Positions 25,589-34,865 of a stretch of DNA of 64,000 nt are shown here, one piece after another. The DNA is from Paenibacillus terrigena DSM 21567 (GTDB lineage: Bacteria > Bacillota > Bacilli > Paenibacillales > Paenibacillaceae), in NCBI RefSeq assembly GCF_000374845.1, contig NZ_KB895412.1, positions 691,056 to 755,055 of the forward strand. Direction: 5' to 3'. The notes below the pieces were generated by a model. That model saw nothing but the letters and a program-made list of their open reading frames with translations, made no database searches and was not told where the DNA came from. Made by a program: the position numbers and the translations under genes. Each line of letters opens with the position of its first letter. Within the stretch, counting starts at the first letter, position 1.

Positions 25589-27472
25589 TTGGCTCATTCG
25601 GTAAAAAGGTATCACGGGTTAATGGATTGGCTCACAACCGTTGACCATAAGAAAATCGGTATTCTGTATCTTATCGCCGGCGGATTGTTCTTTCTAATCG
25701 GCGGTATTGAAGCGATTCTCATTCGGATTCAGTTGATGCAGCCGAAAATGGATTTTGTATCCGCACAGACATTTAATGAATTGATCACGATGCACGGAAC
25801 GACAATGATCTTCCTTGCGGTCATGCCAATCATCTTCGCCTTGATGAATGCGATTATTCCGCTTCAGATCGGTGCGCGTGACGTAGCGTTCCCGTTCTTG
25901 AACTCACTCGGATTCTGGACATTCTTCTTCGGCGGCTTGCTCTTGAACTTGAGCTGGTTGGTTGGCGGAGCACCAGATGCAGGTTGGACGTCGTATATGC
26001 CGCTTGCAAGTAATACATACAGTAACCACCACGGGGTGGATTTCTACTCCATCGGGTTGCAGATTGCCGGTATCGGTACGTTGCTCGGTGGGATTAACTT
26101 CCTCGTTACCATCATTAACATGCGTGCGCCAGGCATGACCTTCATGCGTATGCCGATGTTTACATGGGCGGTATTCATTACTTCAGCATTGATCTTGTTC
26201 GCATTCCCTGCGATTACTGTAGGTTTGGTTCTACTTACATTTGACCGCCTATTCGGTGCGAATTTTTTCGAAATCGCCAATGGCGGTAACGCAGTGCTAT
26301 GGGAGCATATCTTCTGGATCTTTGGCCATCCTGAAGTATATATCCTGATTTTGCCGGCATTCGGTATTATTTCAGAAGTTATCTCAACGTTCTCAAGAAA
26401 ACGGTTGTTCGGATACAGCTCCATGGTATTCGCGACGATTTTAATCGGGTTCTTAGGATTCATGGTATGGGCCCATCACATGTTCACGGCAGGTCTAGGA
26501 CCTGTAGCGAACGCATTGTTCTCAATTGCGACGATGCTCATTGCCGTACCAACAGGGATTAAGATCTTTAACTGGTTGTTCACGCTATGGGGTGGTCAGT
26601 TAACATTCAATACGTCAAGTTTGTTCGCTATTGGATTTATCCCAACATTCGTCATGGGTGGGGTCACAGGGGTTATGCTTGCATCTGCGCCAGCTGACTT
26701 CCAGTACCACGATTCCTACTTCGTCGTAGCGCATTTCCATTACGTTATCGTCGGTGGTCTCGTATTCGGACTATTCTCAGGTTTGTTCTACTGGTGGCCG
26801 AAAATGTTCGGACGCGTATTGAACGAGAAGCTTGGTCAGTTGACGTTCTGGACATTCTTTGTCGGGTTCCATATGACATTCTTTATTCAACATTTCTTGG
26901 GCTTAATGGGGATGCCGCGTCGCGTGTTCACGTACTTGCCGAACCAAGGTTTTGATACGATGAACTTAATCAGCACCATCGGCGCGTTCTTGATGGGTGT
27001 AGGTACGATCGCATTCTTGATCAACATCGCGGTTACAGCTGCGAAGCCGAAAAATGCACCAAACGATCCTTGGGTAGATGGTCGTACTTTAGAGTGGACG
27101 ATTCCTTCTCCTGCACCGGAATATAACTTCAAACAAACGCCGCTCGTGCGTGGTTTGGATGCTTACTGGAAAGAAAAAATGGCGGGTAATAAGGAAGTTC
27201 CAGCAGCTGAGCCTGTTGGTTCGATCCATATGCCTTCACCATCGATTATTCCATTCATGATGTCGGTTGGATTGTTCATCGCAGGCTTTGGATTCATGTT
27301 CGCGAAGGATGAGTTCGCAAGCAGCTTCGTAGGCATGTTGTTCAACAATTATATCGTTGCAATTCTCGGTTTGGTTATTACATTCGGCGGTATGTTCTTA
27401 CGTTCCGTATTTGATGATCATGGTTGGCATATTGAACCGGAGGAGCTTGAAGATAAGGGGGTTAAAGCATGA
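25589..27472 (+). CDS. ctaD: CtaD, caa3 cytochrome c oxidase subunit I
   Basis: The catalytic heme-copper subunit (627 residues, about 12-14 membrane segments) that reduces oxygen and pumps protons. The heme a ligand lies in ITMHGTTMIF, the CuB His-Tyr region is FGHPEVYILILPAFG, and further ligands are in WAHHMFTAG and VAHFHYVIVGG. The start is a TTG at 25589, with GGGAGG at 25575-25580. It overlaps ctaE by four bases. Confidence 0.96.
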   Translation: MAHSVKRYHGLMDWLTTVDHKKIGILYLIAGGLFFLIGGIEAILIRIQLMQPKMDFVSAQTFNELITMHGTTMIFLAVMPIIFALMNAIIPLQIGARDVAFPFLNSLGFWTFFFGGLLLNLSWLVGGAPDAGWTSYMPLASNTYSNHHGVDFYSIGLQIAGIGTLLGGINFLVTIINMRAPGMTFMRMPMFTWAVFITSALILFAFPAITVGLVLLTFDRLFGANFFEIANGGNAVLWEHIFWIFGHPEVYILILPAFGIISEVISTFSRKRLFGYSSMVFATILIGFLGFMVWAHHMFTAGLGPVANALFSIATMLIAVPTGIKIFNWLFTLWGGQLTFNTSSLFAIGFIPTFVMGGVTGVMLASAPADFQYHDSYFVVAHFHYVIVGGLVFGLFSGLFYWWPKMFGRVLNEKLGQLTFWTFFVGFHMTFFIQHFLGLMGMPRRVFTYLPNQGFDTMNLISTIGAFLMGVGTIAFLINIAVTAAKPKNAPNDPWVDGRTLEWTIPSPAPEYNFKQTPLVRGLDAYWKEKMAGNKEVPAAEPVGSIHMPSPSIIPFMMSVGLFIAGFGFMFAKDEFASSFVGMLFNNYIVAILGLVITFGGMFLRSVFDDHGWHIEPEELEDKGVKA

Positions 27473-28089
27473 GTTCGCACGCAGAACATTTAGACGGCCA
27501 ATTGCCTCATGAGCCGGAGAAGGCGACCCTGGAAGGACGCAACAAAGTCCTTGGATTCTGGTTGTTCCTCGGCGGGGAATCGGTATTGTTCGGAACTTTG
27601 TTCGCGACGTTCCTTGCCCTTCGCGATCAGATCGCAGACGGTAAACCGGGAACAGAGTTGTTCCAATTACCGACAGTGGCTCTGGCTACGTTCATACTCT
27701 TAACGAGTAGTTTGACGAGCGTATTCGCTACCCAAGCGCTTCATCGTCACAATGTCAAAGCAATGATCAATTGGTTGATCGTTACTGTTATTCTTGGATT
27801 AGGGTTCTTGGGTCTAGAGATTTATGAGTTCTTCGAGTATGTGCATGAAGGGCATAAATTTACGACAAGCGCATTCAGTTCTTCGTTCTATACGCTAGTT
27901 GGTTTCCACGGTGCTCACGTAGCATTCGGGGTTGTATGGATCGGAATTCTCATTGCTCAAATTTTCAAAAAAGGGTTAACGGTCGTAACCGCCCCTAAAA
28001 TTTATGTAGCAGGTATCTACTGGCACTTTATCGATGTCGTGTGGGTATTCATCTTCACAGTTGTTTACTTGATGGGAAAGGTGGGCTAA
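27469..28089 (+). CDS. ctaE: CtaE, caa3 cytochrome c oxidase subunit III
   Basis: A 206-residue COX3 subunit with five hydrophobic segments. Landmarks are KVLGFWLFLGGESVLFGTLF at the first membrane segment and GFHGAHVAFGVVW, and the C-terminal YWHFIDVVWVFIFTVVYL. It stabilises the subunit I core. It starts in the ATGA overlap with ctaD and ends three bases before ctaF. Confidence 0.95.
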   Translation: MSSHAEHLDGQLPHEPEKATLEGRNKVLGFWLFLGGESVLFGTLFATFLALRDQIADGKPGTELFQLPTVALATFILLTSSLTSVFATQALHRHNVKAMINWLIVTVILGLGFLGLEIYEFFEYVHEGHKFTTSAFSSSFYTLVGFHGAHVAFGVVWIGILIAQIFKKGLTVVTAPKIYVAGIYWHFIDVVWVFIFTVVYLMGKVG

Positions 28090-28092
28090 CGA

Positions 28093-28410
28093 ATGTCAAC
28101 ACAGCATTCCGCTTCTGACTCGGCGAAGCACCGTCATCGCCACGAGGGACCTGGAAAACATATCGTAGCATTTATTTTCTCCATTGTTCTGACCTTAATC
28201 GCCTTCGCAGCGGTGATGGCAGGAGAAGTGAACAAGACATTTACGTACATCATCATTATCGTGATGGCTGTCCTGCAAGTCATTGTTCAATTGGCTTACT
28301 GGATGCACATGAAAGACCGCGGGCATTTGATGCCAATCATTTTCCTTTTTGGCGGAGCTTTGATTGCCTTTACAGCTATTATCATGGCCGTATATTGGGT
28401 TTGGTGGTAA
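28093..28410 (+). CDS. ctaF: CtaF, caa3 cytochrome c oxidase subunit IV
   Basis: A 105-residue subunit IV with a His/Lys-rich N-terminus and three membrane segments (HIVAFIFSIVLTLIAFAAVM, TYIIIIVMAVLQVIVQLAYW, and PIIFLFGGALIAFTAIIMA). This matches the COX4_pro family found in Bacillus caa3 and aa3 oxidases. It sits three bases after ctaE and is followed by a terminator-like hairpin. Confidence 0.92.
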   Translation: MSTQHSASDSAKHRHRHEGPGKHIVAFIFSIVLTLIAFAAVMAGEVNKTFTYIIIIVMAVLQVIVQLAYWMHMKDRGHLMPIIFLFGGALIAFTAIIMAVYWVWW

Positions 28411-28417
28411 AATAAGT

Positions 28418-28448
28418 AGAGGGGGGCAGTCATTGCTGCCCCTCTTTT
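28418..28448 (+). terminator. Terminator-like hairpin between ctaF and ctaG
   Basis: AGAGGGG..CAG pairs with CTGCCCCTCT and four T bases follow. It probably lowers read-through from the oxidase genes into ctaG and the CtaM-like gene. Confidence 0.7.
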
Positions 28449-28509
28449 CATGGATGAAGCCCGTCCCTCTCGGACGGCAGTGTCCGTTCAATTAAGGAGG
28501 GATCAAGGT

Positions 28510-29418
28510 ATGCTCGGCTTAGAATATTTTAGCTTCTCGGATTTATGGAGTCCTTGGTTTTTAATGCTTATGATCGTGATTACAGCTGCATATTTTGTGA
28601 TCATTGGTCCGCTTCGTACTCGATTTACCGAAGAAGGGACAACGAAGTTAGGGCAGAAAGTATGTTTTGTAGCTGGGATGGTGTTATTCTATTTGGCGCA
28701 AGGTGGTCCGGTCAATTTCTTAAGCCATTTGATGTTCACGTTCCACATGCTCGCGATGGCATTATCTTATATTATTGTGCCACCGCTCATTATACTTGGA
28801 ATTCCAACGTGGTTATGGCGCTCGGTATTCCGCTATCGCCCGCTGCATAAATTGAAGTTTTTAATGCATCCCATTTTCACCGCAGTGCTGTTCAATGCGC
28901 TGTTCTCACTCTATCATGTTCCCGCTGTTCACGATTATGTCATGCTTCATTTTGTAGTCCATCGGATCTATTATGTGGTATTATTAATTACCTCGATGAT
29001 GATGTGGTGGCCAATTCTCAGCCCGATTCCAGGTGGCAAGCTGCAGGATGTTAGTAAGATGGCGTATATCTTTGTGAATAGTGTCTTAATTACACCGGCT
29101 TGTGCTTTGATTATTTTCGCTGGAGAACCGATGTATGCGACGTATAATGATCCGAATGTATGGGCTCAGGCCATGGGATATTGCTTCTCGGGCGATCCGA
29201 AGGTTCTGCTCGAGTTGTTCGATGGGCCTACGTTCTTTAATATCTTAGATCCGATGCAAGATCAACAAGTGGGCGGCATCATGATGAAGTTCATTCAGGA
29301 GCTTGTGAACGGATCAGCACTGGCTTATATTTTCTATCATTGGGTAAGAAGAGAAAGCCGGGACGATGATATGGACGAACTACCGATCATGGGCTCGGAG
29401 AATTGGAATAAAGCATAA
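28510..29418 (+). CDS. ctaG: CtaG, caa3 oxidase assembly factor
   Basis: A 302-residue membrane protein with seven hydrophobic segments of the caa3_CtaG family, needed for formation of active caa3 oxidase, probably by copper delivery to the CuB site. Conserved features are the QGGPVNFLSHLMFTFHMLAM segment and YHVPAVHDYVMLHFVVHRIY, rich in His and Met. AAGGAGG at 28493-28499 fixes the ATG at 28510; an upstream in-frame start at 28450 has no site. It belongs with ctaCDEF upstream and the CtaM-like gene downstream. Confidence 0.93.
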   Translation: MLGLEYFSFSDLWSPWFLMLMIVITAAYFVIIGPLRTRFTEEGTTKLGQKVCFVAGMVLFYLAQGGPVNFLSHLMFTFHMLAMALSYIIVPPLIILGIPTWLWRSVFRYRPLHKLKFLMHPIFTAVLFNALFSLYHVPAVHDYVMLHFVVHRIYYVVLLITSMMMWWPILSPIPGGKLQDVSKMAYIFVNSVLITPACALIIFAGEPMYATYNDPNVWAQAMGYCFSGDPKVLLELFDGPTFFNILDPMQDQQVGGIMMKFIQELVNGSALAYIFYHWVRRESRDDDMDELPIMGSENWNKA

Positions 29419-29447
29419 GGTGATGAGGAGTAGAACGGAGGGTTTGC

Positions 29448-29912
29448 GTGGATATTTTTACGATTTTTCCGACGATTAGTACAAGTTTTATTGTGATTAG
29501 TGCGATACTCGTCGCGATCGGTTGGGTACAGATTATTAAGGGCAAGCGGAAGGAACATGAGAAGACGATGATCGCTGGAGCGATTGCGGCGTTGTTGTTC
29601 TTCATCATCTACATGTCGCGTACGGTCTTTGTTGGTAATACGGCATGGGGTGGGCCAGATGATCTGAAATTATATTATCAGGTGTTCTTGATCTTCCACA
29701 TTACGCTTGCAACAGTGGCTGCGGTGTTCGGTCTAACGACACTCACCTTGGCATTCAAGAAGAATTTCGGGAAGCACCGCAAATGGGGGCGCGTCACGGC
29801 TGTTACTTGGTTCTTTACAGCGATTACAGGCGTTGCGGTCTATGTGCTACTGTATGTTCTCTATCCAGGTGGTCACACTAAACCTGTGATTGATGCCATT
29901 TTTGGTTTCTAG
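29448..29912 (+). CDS. ctaM: DUF420 membrane protein, CtaM/YozB-like
   Basis: A 154-residue protein with four hydrophobic segments of the DUF420 family. CtaM in Staphylococcus and YozB in Bacillus are relatives; CtaM is required for maturation of heme-copper oxidases. Conserved pieces are EHEKTMIAGAIAALLFFIIY, YYQVFLIFHITLATVAAVFG and HRKWGRVTAVTWFFTAITG, whose His residues may bind metal or heme. The start is GTG at 29448 after CGGAGGG. Its place directly after ctaG fits an assembly role. Confidence 0.85.
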   Translation: MDIFTIFPTISTSFIVISAILVAIGWVQIIKGKRKEHEKTMIAGAIAALLFFIIYMSRTVFVGNTAWGGPDDLKLYYQVFLIFHITLATVAAVFGLTTLTLAFKKNFGKHRKWGRVTAVTWFFTAITGVAVYVLLYVLYPGGHTKPVIDAIFGF

Positions 29913-29937
29913 AAAAGAATAAGTGTTCCAAGGTAAT

Positions 29938-29981
29938 AAAGCCGATGAATTCTTGCATTGCAAGAGCTCATCGGCTTTTTG
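29938..29981. terminator. Bidirectional terminator between ctaM and the peptide transporter gene
   Basis: AAAGCCGATGA pairs with TCATCGGCTTT, with an inner CTTGCA/TGCAAG stem and a T run. The two flanking genes converge. Confidence 0.88.
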
Positions 29982-30060
29982 TATAAGCGAATATAAGTTT
30001 CTGGGGTCCCCGCAAAGTAACTGAATCGCTTCGAAGTCAAAGCACCACTTTGTGGGGTAT

Positions 30061-31446
30061 TTATTCGGCCATTCGAGTTAATGTTTTCGATAGCAATAAG
30101 AGGATGATACCGAGAACAATGGATAGGCCGCCAATTGTGCTGAATACATTGAAGTATCCGAGTGTATTGATCTTGGATGCGAATTGTCCACCGACGATGT
30201 TTGCGATCCCCGTACTCGCAAGCCATACTCCCATGAGCAGCGAAGTGAGCTTGACGGGTGCGATCTTGTTCACGAGTGATAGTCCGACAGGGGACAGGAA
30301 GAGTTCCCCAACCGTATGGAAGAAATATGTTGCAATAATAAATAGAATGTTCGCCTTCTGCACGATATGTTCACTATCGCTGCCTGTACGTAGCACGGCA
30401 AGGATTAATACGGTGTAACCGACACCAAGTAAGATCATGCCAAGACCCATTTTCGTCGGGATATTAAGGTCGCCGCGTTTGCGCTGAGACAGCTTCATCC
30501 AGAGCATTGATACAACGGGAGCAAGCAGGATGACGAATAACGGATTGATCGACTGGAACCAAGCGGTAGGAACCTCCCAGCCGAAGATCGTCTTATCGAT
30601 AAATTGATTCGTATACAAGGTGAGCAAGCTGCCAGCTTGTTCAAATCCGGCCCAGAAGAAAATCACGAAGCAGGTAATGATTAGGATTACCGTAGTCCGC
30701 TGCTTCTCTTTTGGCGTTAATGGGGCAGTGGATTTCTTCCCGCCCTTGTTGATGGCAGCCATATCGCTTACAGGCTTCGTACCGAGATCACCTAGGTAAC
30801 GCGGAGCGAGAATATTGAAAATAATCTGCCCAATAACCATTCCAATACTGGATGCAAGGAATCCGTATTTGTAGCCATATACGATCGTATCCATCATGTT
30901 CGTCTTGAAATAATTCTCGGCAAGATAGCCGCAGATGAGTGGAGAGATGAGTGACCCTACATTAATCCCCATATAGAAAATCGTGTAGGCCGAGTCGATA
31001 CGTCGGTCGTTCTTCGGATACAAATCCCCGACAAGGGTAGAGATATTTGGCTTGAAGAAGCCGTTCCCAATAATAATTAGCGCCAGACCGCTATACAAGG
31101 CGGGAACACTCTGTGAAGCGAACAAAGCAAAGTTGCCGAGTGCAATAGCTATACCACCGATCGTGATCGCTTTGCGACGGCCTAGATACCGGTCGGTTAA
31201 ATATCCGCCTAGTAGCGGCGTGAAATAACAGGCGCCAGTAAAGAATCCATAGACAGAGATCGCAGAGCTCTCGGAGAACCCCAGCCCGCCGCTAATGAAT
31301 GCTGCAGTCAAATAGAGGACGAGCATCGCCCGCATGCCATAGTAACTGAACCGTTCCCACATCTCGGTGAAGAACAGAATATATAAGCCTGGTGGATGCT
31401 TTTCCTTGTGTGCATGATGAGGAAGGTCGTTTTGTAGGGTGGTCAA
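30061..31446 (-). CDS. POT-family di/tripeptide:proton symporter (DtpT-like)
   Basis: A 461-residue proton-coupled oligopeptide transporter with 12-14 membrane segments. The POT proton-coupling motif EMWERFSYYG is at residues about 29-38, and a second POT signature, GINVGSLISPLICGYL, is in the fifth membrane segment. A cytoplasmic insert (GTKPVSDMAAINKGGKKST) separates the halves. It imports short peptides as nitrogen and carbon source. It is a single gene ending at the terminator shared with ctaM. Confidence 0.93.
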   Translation of the reverse strand: MTTLQNDLPHHAHKEKHPPGLYILFFTEMWERFSYYGMRAMLVLYLTAAFISGGLGFSESSAISVYGFFTGACYFTPLLGGYLTDRYLGRRKAITIGGIAIALGNFALFASQSVPALYSGLALIIIGNGFFKPNISTLVGDLYPKNDRRIDSAYTIFYMGINVGSLISPLICGYLAENYFKTNMMDTIVYGYKYGFLASSIGMVIGQIIFNILAPRYLGDLGTKPVSDMAAINKGGKKSTAPLTPKEKQRTTVILIITCFVIFFWAGFEQAGSLLTLYTNQFIDKTIFGWEVPTAWFQSINPLFVILLAPVVSMLWMKLSQRKRGDLNIPTKMGLGMILLGVGYTVLILAVLRTGSDSEHIVQKANILFIIATYFFHTVGELFLSPVGLSLVNKIAPVKLTSLLMGVWLASTGIANIVGGQFASKINTLGYFNVFSTIGGLSIVLGIILLLLSKTLTRMAE

Positions 31447-31727
31447 GATGGTTCCTCCGTTTCGTCTGTATACAGTAAGACATTATATCTTTAGTGCATT
31501 AAATTTAATGTTTAGTTATAGTTATCGATTTTAGTTGGTTTTATGATCAGCAGTCAAGGCGATGCATCACACCCATTTAAGTTTAAACTTTGGAATACCA
31601 TAAATCTTGAATAGAGGTTTCTTGCATAGGGAATAAGAAACCCCTTGCTGTGAAAGGAATGAATTCGTTTACATAAATTATTGAAAATGGAACGAAAAAT
31701 TATGGATCAAAAGTGTGGTGGAAAGTG

Positions 31728-31756
31728 TTGACAGTGCGATAAGCACACTATATACT
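31728..31756 (+). promoter_or_regulatory. Strong sigma-A promoter of the YtrA-type ABC operon
   Basis: Consensus TTGACA at 31728-31733, a 17-base spacer and TATACT at 31751-31756. Confidence 0.85.
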
Positions 31757-31780
31757 GTGTATAAAGATATATACAGTATA
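31751..31780. promoter_or_regulatory. Inverted-repeat operator overlapping the -10 element
   Basis: TATACTGT at 31751-31758 and ACAGTATA at 31773-31780 are exact inverted repeats, with further TATA-rich symmetry between them. GntR regulators of the YtrA subfamily bind A/T-rich GTATA...TATAC-type repeats at their own promoters; the GntR gene in this operon is the likely binder. Confidence 0.7.
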
Positions 31781-31832
31781 AACACTGATGAAACATAAAT
31801 TACTTAGTCAAATGCTTGAGAGGATGATATAC

Positions 31833-32555
31833 GTGCAAGTCATACGAGATGCATGGTTTTTAACGAAAATGGAATATGGGGGATTAAGGTATAGAAATCT
31901 ATTCTCGTTCATCATGATTGCCTATATTACGCTGATGGCGATTCCACTGACTCGTGGCATTCATGCGATAGATAAGGAACCGTCGCTCGCATACGTCTTC
32001 ATTGATTTCTATTTCTTAACGCTTGTACCCATATTCGGTTTTTTCTTCAACAAGAAATCGATCAACTATCATCGAGACGATTCCTATACCGTAAATCTGG
32101 CGCATTTGCGTACGATGCCGATTTCGTTCGAAGCCATGATAGCCAGCCGGATTATCGAGATGATTATACCGTTAGCCGTGAACGGAACGATATTTTTTAC
32201 CGTACAGTATCTGTTCGCGGAGCGAGTATTTGATGGCATGACCTTGGCACAATATATAAGTTATGCAGTGATGTGGTTAGGATATGCAGTATTGGTATCG
32301 GCGGTATATATTTATTCCGAACTAACGCAAAGCGGCAAAAGATATCTCATGGTAACGATCGTCATGATGGTCTGCAACGTCGCCGCAGCTCTCATTTGTT
32401 GGTTCGCCAAAGTTAGCGTAATGGTGTTCACGGTAGACATCGCGAAGCAAAGTCCGGTGTTAACGCCAATCATCATGGTCATAGCAAGTTGGTTGGCTAT
32501 GTATATATCCTTGACCGCCGTCAGACGGAAGTTGAAGATACGAGACCTAATGTAG
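31833..32555 (+). CDS. Six-span membrane protein, probable ABC exporter permease
   Basis: A 240-residue protein with six hydrophobic segments (for example LFSFIMIAYITLMAIPL, VFIDFYFLTLVPIFGFFF and MVTIVMMVCNVAAALICWF) and the loop NLAHLRTMPISFEAMIASR, resembling ABC-2 permeases, where a similar amphipathic loop follows TM2. No family name can be given with confidence. The start is probably GTG at 31833, with GAGAGG at 31818-31823; ATG at 31824 and earlier starts have no site. It is the first gene after the strong promoter and precedes the GntR gene by 43 bases. Confidence 0.72.
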   Translation: MQVIRDAWFLTKMEYGGLRYRNLFSFIMIAYITLMAIPLTRGIHAIDKEPSLAYVFIDFYFLTLVPIFGFFFNKKSINYHRDDSYTVNLAHLRTMPISFEAMIASRIIEMIIPLAVNGTIFFTVQYLFAERVFDGMTLAQYISYAVMWLGYAVLVSAVYIYSELTQSGKRYLMVTIVMMVCNVAAALICWFAKVSVMVFTVDIAKQSPVLTPIIMVIASWLAMYISLTAVRRKLKIRDLM

Positions 32556-32598
32556 CCATAAGCCATAACAAGAGATTCGGAAGAGAAGAGGTGGGAAG

Positions 32599-32988
32599 GT
32601 GTGGATCCCCATTCAGATAAATGAGAATAGTGCAGAGCCTTTGTACCACCAGATTGAAGTGCAGCTTCGGTCATTGATCTTAAGCGGCCAAGTGGAGGAA
32701 GGGACACTGCTGCCATCGATCCGAGAGTTCGCGAATGATCTGAAATGCAGTGTGATCACCGTCCGTCGCGTCTATCAAGATCTTGAATCTGAAGGGCTGC
32801 TGCGTACAAAGCAAGGCACAGGAACCTTTGTAGCCAAGGTTGGATCCGATGAACGAGACAGACATCGTAGAACAGCGGTAGTTGAGGCGATGGAATCGGC
32901 CGTGGATGTTGGCATGCAGGTACAATGTACGAAGGAAGATCTCAAGGCGATTTTCAAAGAAGTATTAGATGCGAAATATAAGGGATAA
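32599..32988 (+). CDS. GntR-family regulator, YtrA subfamily
   Basis: A 129-residue protein with an N-terminal GntR winged helix (PLYHQIEVQLRSLILSGQ, then LLPSIREFANDLKCSVITV and the wing LLRTKQGTGTFV) and only a short helical tail. This small size is typical of YtrA regulators, which repress their own ABC transporter operons and respond to cell-wall antibiotics or starvation. The GTG start at 32599 follows GAGG. Genes on both sides encode ABC parts, and an inverted repeat overlaps the operon promoter. Confidence 0.9.
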   Translation: MWIPIQINENSAEPLYHQIEVQLRSLILSGQVEEGTLLPSIREFANDLKCSVITVRRVYQDLESEGLLRTKQGTGTFVAKVGSDERDRHRRTAVVEAMESAVDVGMQVQCTKEDLKAIFKEVLDAKYKG

Positions 32989-33025
32989 CGGCAAAAAATG
33001 CAATGATTGAATATGGGGTGAGCGC

Positions 33026-33922
33026 ATGGAAAATATGGTTGTTCGTATGAAAGGCATTGTGAAGGAGCGAGGGACGCTCCAGATTGGGCCGATGGATCTG
33101 GACTTTCCGAGCGGCTATGTGACCGCAATCGTAGGGTCCAATGGTTCAGGGAAGAGCACCTTGATGAATATGATGATGCAGCTCGTCCATCCCGATCAAG
33201 GGCAGATTGAACTGCTTGGTCATACGCTTGCAGGAGAACATCAGTGGGAGTTAAAGAAACGAATTGGCTATGTGATGGAGAAGTCATGGAACGATCAGAA
33301 TGCAGATACGCTCGAGCGGATCGTCACAGAAATGAAATATTGGTATCCAACATGGAACCAGGCGCTCTATGAACGAATGGTTGACGTGTTCGAGATCGAT
33401 CCGAAGCAGCGGTTCGGCAAAATGTCTAAGGGAACCCGCAGGAAGTGTGAGTTCATTATCGGATTTGTCCATGAGCCGGAATTACTGCTGCTGGATGAGC
33501 CTTCTTCCGGATTAGACCCTTTGTCATGGAAGTTCATGTTAGATGAGATTAGAGCGTATATGGATCGTGGAGATCGTGCTGTTATTCTAGCCTCACATAT
33601 CATCGATGAAGTCAAACGATTAGCCGATTATGTTGTGTTTATGCACAAAGGGAAATTGCTGGGTAGATATGAGAAGGACCAACTGATTGATGACTGGAAG
33701 GCTTTGTGGGTAGAAGCTTCGCCAGAAGTGGTGGATCGGGTATCGTTAAGACGGCTTGGCGGTGTGATGGCGCTGGAGAATGAAAGCCGGAATGTTGTTA
33801 AAATTGTAACGTTAGATGTCTCGATGACTGAGATGGCGCTAGAGCAAGCTGGGCTTCGTGTACTTCGTACCGGTGGCGTGGAGTTGGATGAAATTTTAAC
33901 GTATTTGATTCAGCAATCTTAA
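33026..33922 (+). CDS. ABC transporter ATP-binding protein (YtrB-like)
   Basis: A 298-residue nucleotide-binding subunit. Walker A is GSNGSGKSTL, Walker B is LLLLDEPSSGLDP and the switch His is in LASHIIDEV. The signature is degenerate (MSKGTRRKCEF), as is common for YtrB-type proteins. It starts 37 bases after the GntR gene. It most likely pairs with the membrane protein encoded upstream of the regulator; pairing with the second transporter downstream is an alternative. Confidence 0.87.
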   Translation: MENMVVRMKGIVKERGTLQIGPMDLDFPSGYVTAIVGSNGSGKSTLMNMMMQLVHPDQGQIELLGHTLAGEHQWELKKRIGYVMEKSWNDQNADTLERIVTEMKYWYPTWNQALYERMVDVFEIDPKQRFGKMSKGTRRKCEFIIGFVHEPELLLLDEPSSGLDPLSWKFMLDEIRAYMDRGDRAVILASHIIDEVKRLADYVVFMHKGKLLGRYEKDQLIDDWKALWVEASPEVVDRVSLRRLGGVMALENESRNVVKIVTLDVSMTEMALEQAGLRVLRTGGVELDEILTYLIQQS

Positions 33923-33962
33923 GTATATTTTTTAGAAGGATTCGGATGAGGAGGTTAATGGG

Positions 33963-34865
33963 ATGAATGCATTGCAAGTGGAACAAGTGGTTAAAGTTTA
34001 TGGGGACAAACGTGCGGTGAATCAGATCAATCTTGAAGTGGGCCGAGGCGAAATTTATGGGCTTTTAGGTGCCAATGGTGCGGGGAAGACCACGACGATG
34101 CGGATGGTGCTAGGTCTAATCTATCCTGATGAGGGCAACATTCGCTATAACGGGAAGGGATATAGCAAGGAACTGAACCGTTTGATGGGTTATTTGCCGG
34201 AAGAACGGGGATTGTACCCGAAGATTAAAGTCAGTGAGCAGCTCGTTTATTTGGCACAACTGCGCGGGATGTCGAAGGCGGATGCCGACCGCAGCTTGAA
34301 GTATTGGCTAGATCGCTTCAACGTACCAGAATATTACGATAAGAAGATCGAAGAGTTATCCAAAGGAAATCAGCAGAAAATGCAGTTTATCGCGGCGGTG
34401 ATTCATAAGCCACAAATCATCATTATGGATGAAGCGTTTAGTGGTCTCGATCCGGTCAATGTGGAGCTGTTAAAGGAGACGGTCAAAGAGGTTCGCGACG
34501 AAGGAGCGAGCATTCTGTTCTCGACGCATCGCATGGAGCATGTCGAAGAGCTATGCCAGAACATCACGATCCTGCATAAGTCGAACACGGTGCTCCAAGG
34601 GAATCTGAAAGAAATCAAAAGCCAATTCCCGCGTGAGAGTGTCATGCTTGGAACAGATGGAGAAGTGACTGGGCTCCAGCAAATTGCAGGTGTTACGAAG
34701 GTGGATCGCCTAGAGACGGGCTACAAGATTGGCATTTCGGATGAGCAAGCAGCGCAGGAGATTCTTAGAACGGCGATGCAGCAGCGCACGGTGAATCGCT
34801 TCGAAGTGGTGGAACCGACGTTGAACCAAATCTTTATTAAGGCGGTGGGTGAGCGTCATGAGTAA
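33963..34865 (+). CDS. ABC transporter ATP-binding protein (NatA-like)
   Basis: A 300-residue ATPase with Walker A GANGAGKTTTMRMVLG, signature LSKGNQQKMQF, Walker B IIIMDEAFSGLDP and switch His in FSTHRMEHVE. The DEAFSGLDP form and C-terminal domain match NatA/YhaQ, ATPases of sodium or drug exporters. It starts after GAGGAGG and overlaps the permease gene, so the two form an ABC pair inside the GntR-controlled operon. Confidence 0.9.
   Translation: MNALQVEQVVKVYGDKRAVNQINLEVGRGEIYGLLGANGAGKTTTMRMVLGLIYPDEGNIRYNGKGYSKELNRLMGYLPEERGLYPKIKVSEQLVYLAQLRGMSKADADRSLKYWLDRFNVPEYYDKKIEELSKGNQQKMQFIAAVIHKPQIIIMDEAFSGLDPVNVELLKETVKEVRDEGASILFSTHRMEHVEELCQNITILHKSNTVLQGNLKEIKSQFPRESVMLGTDGEVTGLQQIAGVTKVDRLETGYKIGISDEQAAQEILRTAMQQRTVNRFEVVEPTLNQIFIKAVGERHE

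Larger units (their letters stand above)
31447..31832. other. Divergent intergenic region before the YtrA-type ABC locus
   Basis: No gene is apparent apart from weak starts of the permease frame. It contains the promoter and operator listed separately, and a hairpin with GGTTTCTT at 31616-31623 and AAGAAACC at 31635-31642 that lacks a T run. Confidence 0.4.

Noticed and set aside
31615-31643. Hairpin GGTTTCTT/AAGAAACC upstream of the YtrA-type locus as a terminator
   Set aside because: No T run follows on either strand and no gene ends here.
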